NCBI RefSeq assembly: GCF_019219825.1
Contig: NZ_JAHUXH010000018.1
Location: forward strand, 62,001 to 126,000
Reading direction: 5' to 3'
DNA length: 64,000 nt
Source: Streptomyces sp. TRM70350
GTDB taxonomy: Bacteria; Actinomycetota; Actinomycetes; Streptomycetales; Streptomycetaceae
A model generated the notes under the pieces. It was not told the origin of the DNA. It saw only the letters and a program-made list of their open reading frames with translations, and searched no databases. Positions 7,435 through 16,091 of this stretch are shown here, piece by piece (the first letter of the stretch is position 1; each line of letters starts with the position of its first letter). A program made the translations under genes and the position numbers.

Positions 7435-7931
7435 GCGAGCAGAAGTCCCCTTGGGTGGGGGACCAGGTGTACGACTCCAACGCCGACAAGGAGGGTGTCA
7501 TCACCGACGTGAAGGGCGAGACGTTCGTCCTGCGGCCCGTGCATACCTGGGCCCACACCTGGACGGCGCCCTGCGCGGACGTCTTGGAGATCACCGTGCC
7601 GCGCCTGAGCGGGTCGCGAGAGAGCGAGAGGCGTAACCGTGTACAGCAGCGCGTTCCCCTGGCCGAGCGACCACACGGACGAGAGGCGTACGAGTTCCCA
7701 CTCCCGAAGTCAAGAGGTCACCCCTGCGTCGTCCCCCACCGCTCCTCCGGATCCGGCAGCACCTTCCGCAGCTCCGCCTCGACCTCCGCCCGCGTCGTCC
7801 CCTCCGCCTTGGCGTACTCGGTCACCGCCTGCCCCAGATCGCGGTCGAGGTCGCGCCAGGCCCGCCACGCCGTCTCGTACGTCTCGGACTGCACGTCGTT
7901 CCAGCCGCCCTCCTGGGTCGGCGGTCCGTAG
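7431..7931 (+). CDS. Small accessory protein, possibly extended by read-through
   Basis: Starts at GTG 7431, overlapping the preceding stop by four bases, so translation is probably coupled. The first 60 residues (SPWVGDQVYDSNADKEGVIT, then FVLRPVHTWAHTW) look like a small beta-rich protein common beside DUF7848 genes. The remaining 100 residues are Arg/Ser/Pro-rich, overlap a gene on the other strand (7718-8014) and look non-native. The natural stop may have been lost by a deletion or frameshift around 7620-7700. Confidence 0.5.
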   Translation: MSEQKSPWVGDQVYDSNADKEGVITDVKGETFVLRPVHTWAHTWTAPCADVLEITVPRLSGSRESERRNRVQQRVPLAERPHGREAYEFPLPKSRGHPCVVPHRSSGSGSTFRSSASTSARVVPSALAYSVTACPRSRSRSRQARHAVSYVSDCTSFQPPSWVGGP

Positions 7932-8014
7932 GCGTCCCGTAGCTCCAGGACTCTCGTGTGCGCCTCGTCCGCGGCCCGCTGTTTCGCCAGAAGTTCCTCG
8001 AAGGTGTGTGCCAC
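7718..8014 (-). CDS. Hypothetical helical protein
   Basis: Protein of 98 aa from GTG 8014 (VAHTFEELLAKQRAADEAHT). It is strongly charged, predicted all-helical and probably a coiled coil (ETAWRAWRDLDRDLGQA, then EVEAELRKVLPDPEERW). I do not recognise the family. The start is uncertain: GTG 8032 is also possible, and the frame upstream is a translation of the tandem repeat at 8090-8280. It sits directly downstream of cebR on the same strand with that repeat between them. Confidence 0.55.
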   Translation of the reverse strand: MAHTFEELLAKQRAADEAHTRVLELRDAYGPPTQEGGWNDVQSETYETAWRAWRDLDRDLGQAVTEYAKAEGTTRAEVEAELRKVLPDPEERWGTTQG

Positions 8015-8089
8015 GCGGCGGATCTTATGCACGGCCCGGGGAGCCAGCCCTCCGACCGGGCCGTCCGGGCGGCGGCCCTGACTCACCCG

Positions 8090-8280
8090 GCGCAACCCGG
8101 CCCCGCAACCCCGCGCAACCCGACTCCACGACCCCGCGCAACCCGGCCCCGCAACCCCGCGCAACCCGACCTCACAACCCGGCCCCGCAACCCCGACCCC
8201 ACAACCCCGCGCAACCCGGCCCCGCAACCCCGCGCAACCCGACCTCACAACCCGGCCCCGCAACCCCGACCCCACAACCC
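8090..8280. repeat. C-rich tandem repeat array (73-bp higher-order unit)
   Basis: The array is built from degenerate units of the type CGCAACCCGGCCC and CGCAACCCCG with ACTCC or ACCTCAC variants. A 73-bp block repeats almost exactly twice (for instance gacctcacaa at 8168 and 8241). It fills the gap between the cebR stop and the next gene. The unit is not a multiple of three, which argues against coding. Confidence 0.85.
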
Positions 8281-8285
8281 GCCCC

Positions 8286-9341
8286 CTACGACGACGCCCG
8301 CTCCACCAGCTCCGTCGCCAGCACCACCTGCCGCCGCTCCAGCCCCCGCGACACCGCCGGGCGCCGGTCGGCGATCTCGGTGAGGAGCAGGTCGATCATC
8401 TTGCGGCCCATCTCCTCGATCGGCTGGCGGACGCTGGTGAGCGGCGGGTCCATGTGGCGGGCTATCGCCGAGTCGTCGTAGCCGACCAGGGCCACGTCCT
8501 CGGGGATATGGGCGCCCGCCTCGCGCAGGACCTGGCGGGCGCCCGCCGCGGTCACGTCGGAGGCCGCGAAGACCGCGTCCAGGTCGGGGCAGCGGGCCAG
8601 CAGCCGAGTCATCGCCCGCCGGCCGCCCTCCTCGGTGAAGTCACCCGCCTCGATCAGCTGTTCGTCCACCGCGTACCCGGCGTCGCGCAGCGCCTCGCGG
8701 TAGCCGTCGATGCGCCGCTGGGCGCCGTAGACGTCGAGGCGGCCGGTGATGTGGGCTATGCGGTGGCGACCCCGGGCGATCAGGTGTTCCACGGCGGAGC
8801 GGGCACCGCCGTAGTTGTCGGAGTCCACCGAGGTCAGCGTCTCCTCCGCCGATCTCGGGCCGCTGATCACCGCCGGGATCTCCAGCTGGGCGAGGAGGTC
8901 CGGGAGCGGATCGTCCGCGTGCACCGAGACCAGCAGGACACCGTCCACCCGGTGCGCCGCCAGGTACTGGGCGAGCCGCTGCCGCTCCCGGTCGCTGCCC
9001 GCGAAGATCAGCAGCAGCTGCATCTCGGTGTCGGACAGCTCCGCGCCGACACCGCGCAGCATGTCCGAGAAGTACGGTTCCGCGAAGAACCGGGTCTCCG
9101 GCTCGGGGACGACGAGGGCGATCGCGTCCGTGCGGTTGGCGGCCAGGGCACGGGCCGCCGTGTTCGGGACGTAGCCGAGCTCGGCGACCGCGGCCTCCAC
9201 CGCCGCGCGGGTCGCGTCACTGACCCGGGGCGAGCCGTTGATCACCCGGGAGACCGTGCCCCGGCCCACGCCGGCGCGCGCGGCGACCTCCTCCAGGGTG
9301 GGCCGGCCACCGCTCCGGCCCCGCGCTCCGTGGCCTGCCAT
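8286..9341 (-). CDS. cebR: CebR, LacI-family repressor of cello-oligosaccharide uptake
   Basis: LacI/GalR repressor of 351 aa. The N-terminal helix-turn-helix and hinge are at residues 14-60 (TLEEVAARAGVGRGTVSRVI, then NTAARALA), followed by a periplasmic-binding-protein-like sugar domain (VDGVLLVSV, HRIAHITG, VGYDDSAIARHMDPPLTSVR). It is divergent from cebEFG, and two sites matching the published CebR box lie in this locus (9571 and 13051). Known CebR releases DNA on binding cellobiose or cellotriose. The assignment rests on domain, divergent position and operator sites. Confidence 0.93.
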   Translation of the reverse strand: MAGHGARGRSGGRPTLEEVAARAGVGRGTVSRVINGSPRVSDATRAAVEAAVAELGYVPNTAARALAANRTDAIALVVPEPETRFFAEPYFSDMLRGVGAELSDTEMQLLLIFAGSDRERQRLAQYLAAHRVDGVLLVSVHADDPLPDLLAQLEIPAVISGPRSAEETLTSVDSDNYGGARSAVEHLIARGRHRIAHITGRLDVYGAQRRIDGYREALRDAGYAVDEQLIEAGDFTEEGGRRAMTRLLARCPDLDAVFAASDVTAAGARQVLREAGAHIPEDVALVGYDDSAIARHMDPPLTSVRQPIEEMGRKMIDLLLTEIADRRPAVSRGLERRQVVLATELVERASS

Positions 9342-9526
9342 GGGCTCCGCCTTCCGCCGCCGTTCATCACGCTGGCCTGGAATCTAACAGTCCCGTGTGG
9401 TGGGGTGACCATCGCTGGGCCGGACCTCCGGAGGGGCCGAATCCGGTCCCGTGCGCCGCCCGACCCGGACTCTCACGGTCCAGTTAACAGCCCGATAACT
9501 GAACGCATCTCCCGCCGTCCGCGCCC

Positions 9527-9584
9527 TTGACACCCCCGCGGGAACCGACGACTCTTCAACACATCACTGGTGGGAGCGCTCCCA
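9527..9584 (+). promoter_or_regulatory. cebE promoter with CebR operator
   Basis: A perfect TTGACA -35 hexamer (9527-9532) is followed after 17 bases by a weak -10 candidate, GACTCT (9550-9555). The 14-bp palindrome TGGGAGCGCTCCCA (9571-9584), the consensus CebR box, lies just after the expected start site, where bound repressor would block transcription of cebEFG. Confidence 0.85.
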
Positions 9585-9703
9585 CGGTACCTGACACATA
9601 CACAACCCGCACGTTCCCCGCCCGAGCCGCAGCGAGCACAACTTACGGGCCCAACCATGCAGTTGGCCGGGGGGTCGGCACGTCAGGGCAACAGGAGGAC
9701 GCA

Positions 9704-11008
9704 ATGCGAGCACGTAAGTCGGTGGTCCTCGCGGCCATCGCGACGCTGGGCGCCGGGCTGCTGGCCGGCTGTGCCGACGACGGCGGCGACGAGGGCGGCT
9801 CCGGGTCGTCGGGCGGCGGCGAGGGCAAGACCACGATCACCCTGGGCCTCTTCGGGACGATGGGCTTCAAGGAAGCCGGTCTGTACGACGAGTACATGAA
9901 GCGCAATCCGAACATAACGATCAAGGAGAACGTCACCGAGCGCAACGAGAACTACTACCCCGCGCTCGTCAACCACCTCACCACCAACAGCGGCCTGATG
10001 GACATCCAGGCCGTCGAGGTCGGCAACATCGCCGAGGTGGCGCAGACCCAGGGCTCCAAGCTGCTCGACCTGTCGAAGTACGGCAAGGAGAGCGACTACC
10101 TGGAGTGGAAGTGGAAGCAGGCCGCCACCCCCGACGGCCAGACGATCGCCCTCGGCACCGACGTCGGCCCGATGGCCATCTGCTACCGCAAGGACCTCTT
10201 CGAGAAGGCCGGACTGCCCACCGACCGCGAGGAAGTGGGCAAGCTGTGGACGGGCGACTGGGAGAAGTTCGTCGACGTCGGCCGCGACTACCAGAAGAAC
10301 GCGCCCTCCGGCACCACCTTCATGGACTCCCCCGGCGGTCTGCTGCAGGCCATCCTCAGCAGTGAGACCGAGCGGTTCTACGACTCCTCCGGCGAGGTCA
10401 TCTACAAGACCAACCCGGCCGTGAAGGCCGCCTTCGATCTCACCGCGGCGGCCGCGGAGGACGGACTGGTCGGCAACCAGACGCAGTTCCAGCCCGCCTG
10501 GGACACCACCATCGCCAACAGCAAGTTCGCCGCGATGTCCTGCCCGCCGTGGATGCTCGGCTACATCAAGGGCAAGTCGAAGCCGGACGCGGCCGGCAAG
10601 TGGGACGTGGCCGCGGCGCCCAAGTCCGGCAACTGGGGCGGCTCCTTCCTGGCCGTGCCCAAGTCCGGCAAGAACGTCGAGGAGGCGGCGAAGCTGGCCG
10701 CCTGGCTGACCGCGCCCGAGCAGCAGGCCAAGCTGTTCGAGGTGCAGGGCAACTTCCCGAGCACGCCGCCCGCGTACGAGATGCCCGCGGTCAAGAACGC
10801 CAAGAACGAGATGACCGGTGACGCACCCATCGGTGAGATCTTCGCCGAGGCCGCCAAGAGCGCCCCGGTCCAGGTGATCGGACCGAAGGACCAGATCATC
10901 CAGCAGGGTCTGACGGACAACGGGGTGATCCTGGTCGCCCAGGGCAAGTCCGCCAAGGAGGCCTGGGACACGGCCGTGAAGACCATCGACAACAACCTGG
11001 ACAAGTGA
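9704..11008 (+). CDS. cebE: CebE, cello-oligosaccharide-binding lipoprotein
   Basis: Solute-binding protein of 434 aa (ABC family 1, MalE-like). It has a lipoprotein signal peptide with lipobox LLAGC (Cys23) and a Gly/Ser-rich linker (residues 26-37), then the binding domain (ITLGLFGTMGFKEAGLYDEY, then TDVGPMAICYRKDLFEKAGL). ATG 9704 is preceded by acaggagg at ideal spacing, and the upstream in-frame extension is leader DNA. In streptomycetes CebE captures cellobiose and cellotriose outside the membrane for CebFG, with MsiK as ATPase. No ATPase gene is present here, which is normal because MsiK is encoded elsewhere. Confidence 0.93.
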   Translation: MRARKSVVLAAIATLGAGLLAGCADDGGDEGGSGSSGGGEGKTTITLGLFGTMGFKEAGLYDEYMKRNPNITIKENVTERNENYYPALVNHLTTNSGLMDIQAVEVGNIAEVAQTQGSKLLDLSKYGKESDYLEWKWKQAATPDGQTIALGTDVGPMAICYRKDLFEKAGLPTDREEVGKLWTGDWEKFVDVGRDYQKNAPSGTTFMDSPGGLLQAILSSETERFYDSSGEVIYKTNPAVKAAFDLTAAAAEDGLVGNQTQFQPAWDTTIANSKFAAMSCPPWMLGYIKGKSKPDAAGKWDVAAAPKSGNWGGSFLAVPKSGKNVEEAAKLAAWLTAPEQQAKLFEVQGNFPSTPPAYEMPAVKNAKNEMTGDAPIGEIFAEAAKSAPVQVIGPKDQIIQQGLTDNGVILVAQGKSAKEAWDTAVKTIDNNLDK

Positions 11009-12030
11009 CCCGTATGACCACTGGGCACGACACCGCCGCCGCGTCCCCCGCCAAGGGGGGCGCGGCCCCGGCCCGCCCGTCGGCCGGCGCGCCGGTCTCC
11101 GAGAAGGAGCGGCGGCGCCGGGCCCGGCTGTCCCGCCGCTGGCAGCGGGACATGCGCTTCAGCCCGTACGCCTTCGTCTCGCCGTTCTTCCTGCTGTTCC
11201 TGGCCTTCGGCCTGTTCCCGCTGGTCTACACGGGCTGGGCCTCGCTGCACCAGGTGGAGCTGACCGCGCCCACCGACATGAGCTGGGTGGGCCTGCGCAA
11301 CTACACCCGGATCTTCGACGACGACTTCTTCTGGAACGCGGCCCGCAACACCCTGACCATCGGCGTCATCTCCACCGTCCCGCAGCTGCTGATGGCGCTG
11401 GGCCTGGCCCACATCCTCAACTACAAGCTGCGCGCCTCGACCTTCTACCGGGTCGTGATGCTCGCCCCGTACGCCACCTCGATCGCCGCCGCCTCGCTGG
11501 TCTTCGTGCTGCTCTTCGGCCGCGACTACGGCATGATCAACTGGGCGCTCGGGGCCGTCGGCATCGACAACATCGACTGGCAGAACGACACGTGGCCCTC
11601 GCAGATCGCGGTGTCGACGATCGTCATCTGGCGCTGGACCGGCTACAACGCGCTGATCTACCTGGCCGCGATGCAGGCGATCCCGCAGGACCTGTACGAG
11701 TCGGCGGCGCTGGACGGGGCCAACCGCTGGCAGCAGTTCTTCCATGTGACGCTGCCGTCGCTGCGGCCGACGATCCTGTTCACCGTCGTGGTGTCGACCA
11801 TCGGCGCCTCGCAGCTGTTCGGCGAGCCGCTGCTGTTCGACGCGAACAAGGGCGCCTCGGGCGGGTCCCAGCACCAGTTCCAGACGCTCGGCCTGTACCT
11901 GTACGAGCAGGGCTGGGTCAACCAGCACCTGGGCCGCGCCTCCGCCATCGCCTGGACGATGTTCCTGATCCTCATCGTGATCGGGATCGTCAACTACGTC
12001 ATCTCGCGCCGGCTGCGCGCCAGTAGTTAA
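11005..12030 (+). CDS. cebF: CebF, sugar ABC transporter permease
   Basis: Permease of 341 aa with a basic cytoplasmic N-terminus (residues 1-55) and about six membrane segments starting near residue 57 (FVSPFFLLFLAFGLFPLVYT). The EAA loop is ESAALDGANRWQQFFHVTLP near residues 232-251. GTG 11005 overlaps the cebE stop, which suggests coupling; ATG 11014 is an alternative. It forms the heterodimeric membrane channel with CebG. Confidence 0.9.
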   Translation: MTRMTTGHDTAAASPAKGGAAPARPSAGAPVSEKERRRRARLSRRWQRDMRFSPYAFVSPFFLLFLAFGLFPLVYTGWASLHQVELTAPTDMSWVGLRNYTRIFDDDFFWNAARNTLTIGVISTVPQLLMALGLAHILNYKLRASTFYRVVMLAPYATSIAAASLVFVLLFGRDYGMINWALGAVGIDNIDWQNDTWPSQIAVSTIVIWRWTGYNALIYLAAMQAIPQDLYESAALDGANRWQQFFHVTLPSLRPTILFTVVVSTIGASQLFGEPLLFDANKGASGGSQHQFQTLGLYLYEQGWVNQHLGRASAIAWTMFLILIVIGIVNYVISRRLRASS

Positions 12031-12041
12031 GGAGACCGGCC

Positions 12042-12947
12042 GTGACGACGACACTGACCCCGGTTGACCGGGAGGCGCAGGCCGCCAAGGGGCGCGTACG
12101 CCGCCCCAAGGCCGCCCGCGCCGGCGGGACCCTGCACGCCGGGCCCGTGGCGTACGCGATCCTCGCCCTGTTCACCATCGGCTCGCTGTTCCCGCTGGTG
12201 TGGACGGCGATCGCCGCCTCCCGGGACAACCAGCGCCTGGCCGAGACGCCGCCGCCGTTCTGGTTCGGCTCGAACCTGATGGACAACCTGGAGATCGCCT
12301 GGAAGGACGCCAACCTGGGCGAGGCCTTCCTCAACACCACCATCGTGGCCGGGATCTCGGCGGTCACCATCGTGGTCCTGTCGACGATCGCCGGGTTCGC
12401 CTTCGCCAAGCTGCGGTTCAAGGGCCGTAACGCGCTGATGCTGATCGTCATCGGCACGATGATGGTGCCGCCGCAGCTCAGCGTGATCCCGCTGTACATG
12501 ATGGTCGCCAAGCTGGACTGGACCGACCAGCTCCAGGCGGTGATCCTGCCGTCGATCGTGAGCGCGTTCGGCGTCTTCTTCATGCGCCAGTACCTGCTCC
12601 AGGCCCTCCCCGACGAGCTGATCGAGGCCGCGCGGGTGGACGGCGCGAGCAGCTGGCGCGTGGTGTGGCACATCGTGTTCCCGGCGGCCCGGCCCGCGAT
12701 GGCGGTGCTCGGCATGCTGATGTTCGTGCAGACCTGGAACGACTTCCTGTGGCCGTTCCTGGTGCTGACCCAGACCGGCAATCCGACCGTCCAGGTGGCG
12801 GTCGCGGGTCTGGGCCGCGGCTACACCCCCGACCAGTCCCTGATCATGGCCGGTGCGCTGCTCGGTACGCTGCCGCTGCTGCTGGTCTTCGCGATCTTCG
12901 GCAAGCAGATCGTCGGCGGCATCATGCAGGGCGCCGTCAAGGGCTGA
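12042..12947 (+). CDS. cebG: CebG, sugar ABC transporter permease
   Basis: Permease of 301 aa of the MalG type, with six membrane segments and the EAA loop EAARVDGASSWRVVWHIVFP near residues 194-213. GTG 12042 is preceded by aaggag at good spacing, eleven bases after cebF. It ends 116 bases before bglC. Confidence 0.92.
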   Translation: MTTTLTPVDREAQAAKGRVRRPKAARAGGTLHAGPVAYAILALFTIGSLFPLVWTAIAASRDNQRLAETPPPFWFGSNLMDNLEIAWKDANLGEAFLNTTIVAGISAVTIVVLSTIAGFAFAKLRFKGRNALMLIVIGTMMVPPQLSVIPLYMMVAKLDWTDQLQAVILPSIVSAFGVFFMRQYLLQALPDELIEAARVDGASSWRVVWHIVFPAARPAMAVLGMLMFVQTWNDFLWPFLVLTQTGNPTVQVAVAGLGRGYTPDQSLIMAGALLGTLPLLLVFAIFGKQIVGGIMQGAVKG

Positions 12948-13050
12948 CGCCCGCCCACCCAGGGGGCCGGGTCACCGCCGCCTCGGCCCCTTCCTCTCCC
13001 CCACGCCTCTCCTTCTTCTCTACTTCTTCGTGGGTGTCCACGACCTCCGA

Positions 13051-13064
13051 TGGGAGCGCTTCCA
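13051..13064 (+). promoter_or_regulatory. CebR operator at the bglC start
   Basis: TGGGAGCGCTTCCA matches the CebR palindrome in 13 of 14 positions. Its last base is the first base of the proposed bglC start codon. CebR bound here could act as a roadblock to transcripts coming from cebEFG. Confidence 0.85.
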
Positions 13065-14491
13065 TGCCTGAACCCGAATCGCCGGTGTCCTTCCCTCCCG
13101 CCTTCCTCTGGGGCGCGGCCACCTCCGCCTACCAGATCGAGGGTGCGGTGAGGGAGGGCGGCCGTACCCCGTCCATCTGGGACACCTTCAGCCATACGCC
13201 GGGCAGGACGGCCGCCGGCGAGACCGGTGACATCGCTGTCGACCACTACCACCGCTTCCGCGAGGACGTGGCGCTGATGGCCGAGCTGGGCCTGACGGCG
13301 TACCGCTTCTCGGTCTCCTGGCCCCGGGTGCAGCCCACCGGCCGCGGCCCCGCCGTCCAGGTCGGCCTGGACTTCTACCGGCGCCTGGTCGACGAGCTGC
13401 TGTCCGCCGGGATCAAGCCTGCGCTCACGCTGTACCACTGGGACCTGCCGCAGGAGCTGGAGGACGCGGGCGGCTGGCCGGAGCGGGACACGGCACTGCG
13501 GTTCGCCGAGTACGCGCAGATCGTCGGTGAGGCGCTGGGCGACCGGGTGGAGCACTGGATCACGCTCAACGAGCCGTGGTGCAGCGCCTTCCTGGGGTAC
13601 GGCTCCGGGGTGCACGCCCCCGGCCGTACGGAACCGGCGGCCTCGCTGCGGGCGGCCCATCACCTGAACCTGGCGCACGGGCTGGGCACGTCGGCTCTGC
13701 GGTCGGTGCTGCCGGCCCGCAACTCGATCGCGGTGTCCCTCAACTCGTCGGTGGTCCGCCCCGTTTCGCAGGACCCGGCCGACCTGGCGGCGGTCCGCAA
13801 GATCGACGACCTGGCCAACGGGGTCTTCCACGGTCCGATGCTGCACGGCGCCTACCCGGAGACGCTGCTCACCGCGACGGAAACGGTGACCGACTGGTCG
13901 TTCGTCAAGGACGGCGACCTGCGCGCGACCAACCAGCCGCTGAACGCGCTGGGCCTCAACTACTACACGCCGACCCTCGTTTCGGCGGCACCGTCCGCCG
14001 CGAAGGGCCCGCGTGCCGACGGCCACGGCTCCAGCGACCACTCCCCCTGGCCGGGCGCCGACGACGTGGCGTTCCACCAGACGCCGGGCGAGCGCACGGA
14101 GATGGGCTGGACCATCGACCCGTCCGGCCTGCACGAGCTGATCATGCGGTACACGCGGGAGGCGCCGGGCCTGCCGCTGTACATCACGGAGAACGGCGCC
14201 GCCTACGACGACAAGCCCGACCCCGACGGCCGCGTCCACGACCCCGAGCGCATCGCCTACCTCCACGGCCACCTGTCGGCCGTCCGCCAGGCCATCACGG
14301 ACGGCGCCGATGTCCGGGGCTACTACCTGTGGTCCCTGATGGACAACTTCGAGTGGGCGTACGGCTACGGCAAGCGCTTCGGCGCGGTGTACGTCGACTA
14401 CGCGACGCTGGAACGGACGCCGAAGTCGAGCGCCCGGTGGTACGGGGAGGCGGCGCGGTCGGGGACGTTGCCGCCGGTCGAGGGGGTGTAG
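13064..14491 (+). CDS. bglC: BglC, GH1 beta-glucosidase
   Basis: Cytoplasmic beta-glucosidase of 475 aa that splits imported cellobiose and cellotriose into glucose. GH1 features: FLWGAATSAYQIEGA at the N-terminus, acid/base Glu170 in TLNEPW, nucleophile Glu376 in YITENG, and the C-terminal SLMDNFEWAYGYGKRFG aglycone motif. There is no signal peptide. ATG 13064 directly follows and overlaps the CebR box; no strong ribosome-binding site is apparent. By removing the inducer the enzyme also resets CebR repression, as shown in other streptomycetes. Confidence 0.94.
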   Translation: MPEPESPVSFPPAFLWGAATSAYQIEGAVREGGRTPSIWDTFSHTPGRTAAGETGDIAVDHYHRFREDVALMAELGLTAYRFSVSWPRVQPTGRGPAVQVGLDFYRRLVDELLSAGIKPALTLYHWDLPQELEDAGGWPERDTALRFAEYAQIVGEALGDRVEHWITLNEPWCSAFLGYGSGVHAPGRTEPAASLRAAHHLNLAHGLGTSALRSVLPARNSIAVSLNSSVVRPVSQDPADLAAVRKIDDLANGVFHGPMLHGAYPETLLTATETVTDWSFVKDGDLRATNQPLNALGLNYYTPTLVSAAPSAAKGPRADGHGSSDHSPWPGADDVAFHQTPGERTEMGWTIDPSGLHELIMRYTREAPGLPLYITENGAAYDDKPDPDGRVHDPERIAYLHGHLSAVRQAITDGADVRGYYLWSLMDNFEWAYGYGKRFGAVYVDYATLERTPKSSARWYGEAARSGTLPPVEGV

Positions 14492-14548
14492 GCCGCGGAG
14501 GGCGTGTAGTCCCGGGGGGCGTGTAGTCCCGGGGTGGGAGGACGAGGT

Positions 14549-14586
14549 CGGGGCGCGGCACCGGTGGGGAGTGGTGCCGCGCCCCG
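14549..14586 (+). terminator. Terminator of the ceb-bgl operon
   Basis: A 14-bp perfect stem (14549-14562 with 14573-14586) with a 10-nt loop lies 57 bases after bglC and faces the convergent histidine-kinase gene. Confidence 0.8.
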
Positions 14587-14681
14587 GGCTCATCCCTGGG
14601 GCAGGACGCGGCAGCACGCCAGCGAGCCGGAATCGGGCAAAGCGCCTGATCCAGAGCGGCGTTGGGAATCTTGTGGTGCGC

Positions 14682-16091
14682 TCAAGGAAGGGATCTGGGG
14701 CGGTTGAAGGTCGCCCTCGGTCTGCCCGGTCTGCGGCGTCTCATGGACCCGCGGTGACTGCGCCGCCCGTGCGGCCGCTCGCGCCCGTCCAGCTGGATCC
14801 AGATCCGCACCTCCGTGCCGCCCAGCACCGACGACCCGATCCGCACGTCACCGCCCGTGGACTCCGCGAGCCGCCGCACGATGTCCAGCCCGAGTCCGGT
14901 CGAGCCGTCGCTGCCGGAACCCCGGCCGCGCGCCATCGCCGCCTCGGGGTCGGGTATGCCGGGCCCCGCGTCGGAGACGAGCACGATCACCGCGTCCTCG
15001 CCGTTGTGCACGTCGACCGCGAACGCGGTGCCCTCGGGGGTGTGCCGGAAGACGTTCCCGAGCAGCGCGTCGAGCGCGGCGGCCAGGTCGGCGCGCGCCA
15101 CGGGTATGCGCACCGGCCGGTCCACCCCGGCCATCCGCACCTTGCGGCCCTCGTCCTCGGCCAGCGCCGACCAGAACTCCATCCGCTCCCGCACCACCTC
15201 CGCCGCGTCGCACCCGGCGCCGGGACCGGCCGCGGCGGTCTGCGGCTTGGCCTCCCGGGCGGTCCGGATGATCGTGTCGACCTCACGCTCCAGCTGGGCC
15301 ACCGCGGCCCGGGTCTGCTCGGCGGCCGGCCCGCCCCCGAGCGAGGCGGCGTTCAGCCGCAGCACGGTCAGCGGCGTGCGCAGCCGGTGGGACAGGTCCG
15401 CCGCCAACTCCCGTTCGTTCGCGAGGAGCTGGACGACCTGGTCGGCCATCGAGTTGAACGCCACCGCGGCCAGCCGCAGTTCCCGCGGCCCCTCCTCGGG
15501 CACCCGGGCGCCCAGCTTGCCCTCGCCCAGCTCCCGCGCGCCCTCGACCAGCCGCTGCGCCGGCCGCACCATCCGCGCGCCCAGCCGGTCGGCGACCGCG
15601 ACCGACCCGACGATCAGCGCGAGCCCGACCCCGGCCAGCACCGCCCATGCCGTGCCCACCCCCTTGGCGACCGCCGCGTCGGGGATGAACACCTCGACGA
15701 CGGCGAGTTGGCCGGAACTGAGCGCGACCGGCTGGAGCAGGGCCGAACCGCCGGGCGCCCCGGCCGTGGAGGCGCGGCCCGTCTCCCGGGTGGCCTCGAT
15801 GTCCGCGTCGGCGGCGCGCTGCCGCCCGATGCCGACCGCCTGCGTGCCCTCGCCGCCCGGTATGTGCAGGGCCATCCCGTCGCCGGAACCCGCGGCGGCG
15901 ACCGCGCGTTCGAGCTGGGCCCGGTCGGTGGTGATGGACAGCGCGGGGGCGATCTCCGCCGCGTCCCGCTCGGCGTCGGAGAACGCGCGGTCGCGGGCCA
16001 TCTCCTTGATGACCAGCCCGAGCGGCACCGCGAAGGCGACCACGACCATGGCGGTGACCGCCAGCGAGACCTTGACCAGGGCCCACCTCAT
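14682..16091 (-). CDS. Two-component sensor histidine kinase
   Basis: Membrane kinase of 469 aa. It has a transmembrane segment at residues 8-28, an extracytoplasmic sensor of about 110 residues, a second segment at 144-168, and a HAMP linker. The phosphoacceptor is His235 in the H-box LSHRLRTPLT, followed by an N-box (LLGNVFRHTPEG) and G-boxes (VSDAGPGIPD, GLGLDIV). ATG 16091 overlaps the regulator stop (ATGA). The upstream in-frame extension is regulator DNA read in the wrong frame. The signal sensed is unknown. Confidence 0.92.
   Translation of the reverse strand: MRWALVKVSLAVTAMVVVAFAVPLGLVIKEMARDRAFSDAERDAAEIAPALSITTDRAQLERAVAAAGSGDGMALHIPGGEGTQAVGIGRQRAADADIEATRETGRASTAGAPGGSALLQPVALSSGQLAVVEVFIPDAAVAKGVGTAWAVLAGVGLALIVGSVAVADRLGARMVRPAQRLVEGARELGEGKLGARVPEEGPRELRLAAVAFNSMADQVVQLLANERELAADLSHRLRTPLTVLRLNAASLGGGPAAEQTRAAVAQLEREVDTIIRTAREAKPQTAAAGPGAGCDAAEVVRERMEFWSALAEDEGRKVRMAGVDRPVRIPVARADLAAALDALLGNVFRHTPEGTAFAVDVHNGEDAVIVLVSDAGPGIPDPEAAMARGRGSGSDGSTGLGLDIVRRLAESTGGDVRIGSSVLGGTEVRIWIQLDGRERPHGRRSHRGSMRRRRPGRPRATFNRPRSLP

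Noticed and set aside
8090..8280. CRISPR array
   Set aside because: Units are contiguous and degenerate without unique spacers, and no cas genes are nearby.
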